A DNA stretch of 64,000 bases, from NCBI GenBank assembly GCA_903838705.1, contig CAILZL010000040.1, positions 62,001 through 126,000 on the forward strand, in the 5' to 3' direction. Shown piece by piece: positions 62,141 to 64,000 of the stretch. Positions within the stretch are counted from its first letter, which is position 1, and each line of letters opens with the position of its first letter. Position numbers and translations under genes: made by a program. Source of the stretch: an uncultured Pseudomonadota bacterium. Its GTDB lineage: Bacteria > Pseudomonadota > Gammaproteobacteria > Steroidobacterales > Steroidobacteraceae. Below the pieces are notes generated by a model. The model saw nothing but the letters and a program-made list of their open reading frames with translations, did no database searches and was not told where the DNA came from.

Positions 62141-62815
62141 ATGTCGATTCGAGATTGGCCTGAAAGTGAACGTCCACGCGAGAAACTTCTGAAGTCCGGT
62201 GCACAGGCACTCAGCGAAGCAGAGCTGATTGCCATTTTCCTGCGCACCGGCACACGGGGACACAGTGCGCTGGATGTGGCACGTGAACTGCTAAAGCAAT
62301 TCGGTTCTCTGCGCGCGTTGCTGACCGCACCGCAAGCCAGTCTATGCAAGGCGCCGGGCATGGGCGCAGTACGTTATGCCACCTTGCAGGCTGCGCTGGA
62401 ACTGGCTCGACGACACTACCTTGAAGTGATGCGCTCCGGACCGGCTCTGCTGAACCCCCAGGCCACCCGCGACTACCTGCGGGTGCGCCTGCGTGACCTG
62501 CCGCACGAGGTATTCTGCTGCCTGTACCTCGACAACCGGCACCGGGTTATTGCCTTTGAAGAACTGTTTCGCGGCACGCTGGACGGCGCCAGCGTCCATC
62601 CCCGGGAGGTGGTCAAACACGCGCTGGCACATAATGCCGCCGCCCTGATTCTGGCTCACAACCACCCTTCCGGGGTTGCTGAACCCAGTCAGGCAGACGA
62701 ACTGATCACCCGCCGCCTGAAAGAGGCCCTGAATCTGGTCGAAATCCGGGTGCTGGACCACCTGATTGTGGGCGACAGTCGTTGTGAATCGTTTGCGGAG
62801 CGCGGCCTGCTGTAG
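62141..62815 (+). CDS. radC: RadC-family JAB-domain protein
   Basis: 224 aa. An N-terminal helix-hairpin-helix-like UPF0758 region ([19 protein letters not shown]) is followed by the JAB/MPN domain with VHPREVVK and the zinc motif [17 protein letters not shown] (HxH...D). The old recombination-repair role is not supported; function unknown. Its place between coaBC and rpmB is conserved. Confidence 0.95.
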   Translation: MSIRDWPESERPREKLLKSGAQALSEAELIAIFLRTGTRGHSALDVARELLKQFGSLRALLTAPQASLCKAPGMGAVRYATLQAALELARRHYLEVMRSGPALLNPQATRDYLRVRLRDLPHEVFCCLYLDNRHRVIAFEELFRGTLDGASVHPREVVKHALAHNAAALILAHNHPSGVAEPSQADELITRRLKEALNLVEIRVLDHLIVGDSRCESFAERGLL

Positions 62816-62866
62816 GACATACCCACGGATCAGCCCCCATCCCGGGGCTAAAATCACACCGGTGAC

Positions 62867-62895
62867 TTGCCCAAGGCGGTTGTCACTGGTATAAA
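62867..62895 (+). promoter_or_regulatory. promoter of rpmB-rpmG
   Basis: TTGCCC, 17-bp spacer, TATAAA, followed by a GCGCG discriminator. The start site would be about 50 bp before the rpmB ATG. The GC-rich discriminator fits growth-rate control of ribosomal genes. Confidence 0.6.
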
Positions 62896-62951
62896 GCGCG
62901 ACTCATTTTTGGCTTGGCACTGTTTGTTGCCCGGCACCCGAGGAATTCGCT

Positions 62952-63188
62952 ATGTCGAGAATCTGCCAAGTTACAGGCAAAGGCCCCATGACCGGGAATA
63001 CGGTTTCGCACGCCAATAACCGCAAGCGTCGCCGTTTTCTGCCCAACCTGCACACCCTGCGTTTCTGGATGGAAAGTGAACGCCGTTTTGTGAGCCTGCG
63101 CGTTTCCAACCACGGCCTGCGCACCATTGAGAAAAAGGGCATTGAAGTGGTAGTGGCTGATCTGCGCGCCAGCGGCGTGCGAGTATAA
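62952..63188 (+). CDS. rpmB: 50S ribosomal protein L28
   Basis: 78 aa. [20 protein letters not shown] and the [14 protein letters not shown] core are diagnostic. GAGGAA lies upstream of the ATG. It is followed after 12 bp by rpmG. Confidence 0.98.
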   Translation: MSRICQVTGKGPMTGNTVSHANNRKRRRFLPNLHTLRFWMESERRFVSLRVSNHGLRTIEKKGIEVVVADLRASGVRV

Positions 63189-63200
63189 GGAAGCAGTAAA

Positions 63201-63356
63201 ATGCGTGACAAAATCAAACTGGTTTCTACTGCCGGCACCGGCCACTACTACACCACAACCAAGAACAAGCGTCTGCATCCGGACAAAATGGAAGTGAAGA
63301 AGTATGACCCTAAGGTCAAAAAACACGTTGCTTACAAGGAAGCCAAGATCAAGTAA
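63201..63356 (+). CDS. rpmG: 50S ribosomal protein L33 (too short for the ORF track)
   Basis: 51 aa from ATG 63201 (AAGGAAG upstream): [20 protein letters not shown] followed by [20 protein letters not shown]. This is a complete bacterial L33 of the Cys-free type, so it does not need zinc. Second gene of rpmB-rpmG. Confidence 0.98.
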   Translation: MRDKIKLVSTAGTGHYYTTTKNKRLHPDKMEVKKYDPKVKKHVAYKEAKIK

Positions 63357-63382
63357 TTGATCTGCTTCCGTCCAACCAGAAA

Positions 63383-63407
63383 AGCCCGCCTTGGTGGGCT
63401 TTTTTTG
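63383..63407 (+). terminator. terminator of rpmB-rpmG
   Basis: AGCCCGCC-TT-GGTGGGCT with one wobble pair, then TTTTTTTG. It lies 27 bp after the rpmG stop codon. Confidence 0.93.
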
Positions 63408-63527
63408 TTTTAAGCGCCTCTACCCGCCGGTGTCGGCTTCATCCGACGAATAGTAACTGCATCCGGTCATTGGTTAATCTCCATCATTCTCAATAGCTGT
63501 TTGAGACATCACTTCAGGAATCCCCAC

Positions 63528-64000
63528 ATGAAGATCAAGTCATATTTTATTGCTGCCACCCTGGCCTCCGCCGTGCTGAATACCGCCTGCACCACCATCA
63601 ACCCCTACACCGGCGAGCAGCAAACCTCTAAAGCCGTTAAAGGCGCCGCCATTGGCGCGGGCGTAGGCATTGTGGCGGGTTTGCTGACGGGTGGTAATGA
63701 CCTGCGTAATGCCGCCGTGGGCGCCGGCATTGGCGCTATCGCAGGCGGCGGTGTGGGCGCGTACATGGACGTGCAGGAAGCCAAGCTGCGCCAGCAGATG
63801 CAGGGCACCGGCGTCACCGTCAGCCGTAATGGCGACAACATTACATTGAACATGCCCGGCAACATCACCTTTGCCAGCAATAGCGCAGATGTAAACGCAA
63901 AGTTCTACAGTGCTCTTGATGGGGTAGACATGATTCTCAAGGAATACGACAAGACCATGATCGAAATTGCGGGACACACCGACAGCACAGGCAGCGCAGC
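63528..64000 (+). CDS. OmpA-family lipoprotein-like protein (3' end outside window)
   Basis: 157 codons are visible from ATG 63528 with AGGA upstream. A lipoprotein-like signal ends SAVLNTACTT, though Asn at -3 is not ideal for a lipobox. A Gly/Ala-rich glycine-zipper region (AAIGAGVGIVAGLL, AAVGAGIGAIAGGGVGAY) is followed by the start of an OmpA C-terminal peptidoglycan-binding domain (ITFASNSADV, IEIAGHTDSTGS). This is the YiaD layout. It probably tethers the outer membrane to the wall. Confidence 0.9.
   Translation, partial: MKIKSYFIAATLASAVLNTACTTINPYTGEQQTSKAVKGAAIGAGVGIVAGLLTGGNDLRNAAVGAGIGAIAGGGVGAYMDVQEAKLRQQMQGTGVTVSRNGDNITLNMPGNITFASNSADVNAKFYSALDGVDMILKEYDKTMIEIAGHTDSTGSA

Overview
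The window looks like a chromosomal segment of an aerobic gammaproteobacterium outside the Enterobacterales. This rests on gene order: folD-msrB; algZ-algR then hemC-hemD-hemX-hemY; dapF-DUF484-xerC; ubiE-ubiJ-ubiB; trmB; pyrE, dut-coaBC, radC, rpmB-rpmG; plus glnK-amtB, ubiK, comM and a c5-type cytochrome. A long TonB-dependent receptor paired with a DUF6152 protein suggests an environmental lineage such as Nevskiales or Steroidobacterales, but I cannot name a genus.

Layout. 1-2.2 kb: the edge of an integrated element. A tyrosine integrase lies just beyond the 3' end of a tRNA with a CAU anticodon, and upstream of that tRNA is a decayed array of tRNA 5'-half repeats behind a strong tRNA-type promoter. 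2.2-4.6 kb: outer-membrane-like protein, folD, msrB. 4.6-9.0 kb: DUF6152 protein and TonB receptor. 9.4-12.0 kb: tRNA-Arg(CCG), cytochrome c5, comM, ubiK. 12.3-14.4 kb: glnK-amtB behind a sigma-54 promoter. 14.5-26.3 kb: DUF4124 protein, a dehydrogenase, algZ-algR, a secreted B-repeat protein behind a structured leader, the yqjD/E/K-like trio, an AI-2E family transporter and the haem genes. 26.3-29.1 kb: an epimerase, an AT-rich patch of small unknown genes, and an orphan ParA. 29.2-32.2 kb: dapF-DUF484-xerC-DUF971. 32.2-34.8 kb: an AT-rich insert with a tightly overlapped three-gene operon (PIN-GNAT-PUA-like fusion, ASCH protein, P-loop kinase). 35-38.1 kb: ubiE-ubiJ-ubiB. 38.1-51.4 kb: a seven-gene leftward operon of MoxR, DUF58, BatA/VWA, DUF4175-like, VWA/amidotransferase-like, caspase-fold-like and TPR-metallopeptidase genes. 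51.5-64 kb: B12-type radical SAM protein, trmB, Bcr/CflA exporter, secreted peroxiredoxin, DUF6763, ampG, pyrE, DUF4124 protein, dut, coaBC, radC, rpmB-rpmG and a partial OmpA-family protein.

How the genes work together. Most of the window is housekeeping: ubiquinone synthesis (ubiE, ubiJ, ubiB, ubiK), tetrapyrrole synthesis (hemC, hemD with hemX, hemY), one-carbon and CoA metabolism, nucleotide synthesis, nitrogen sensing and wall recycling. The best candidates for undescribed biology are the PIN-GNAT/ASCH/kinase operon at 32.3-34.8 kb, the tRNA-derived hairpin array at 1.9-2.2 kb, the attenuator-like leader near 18.0 kb, and the 13-kb MoxR/VWA operon. All calls are read from the sequence without database searches, so family names rest on recognised motifs.
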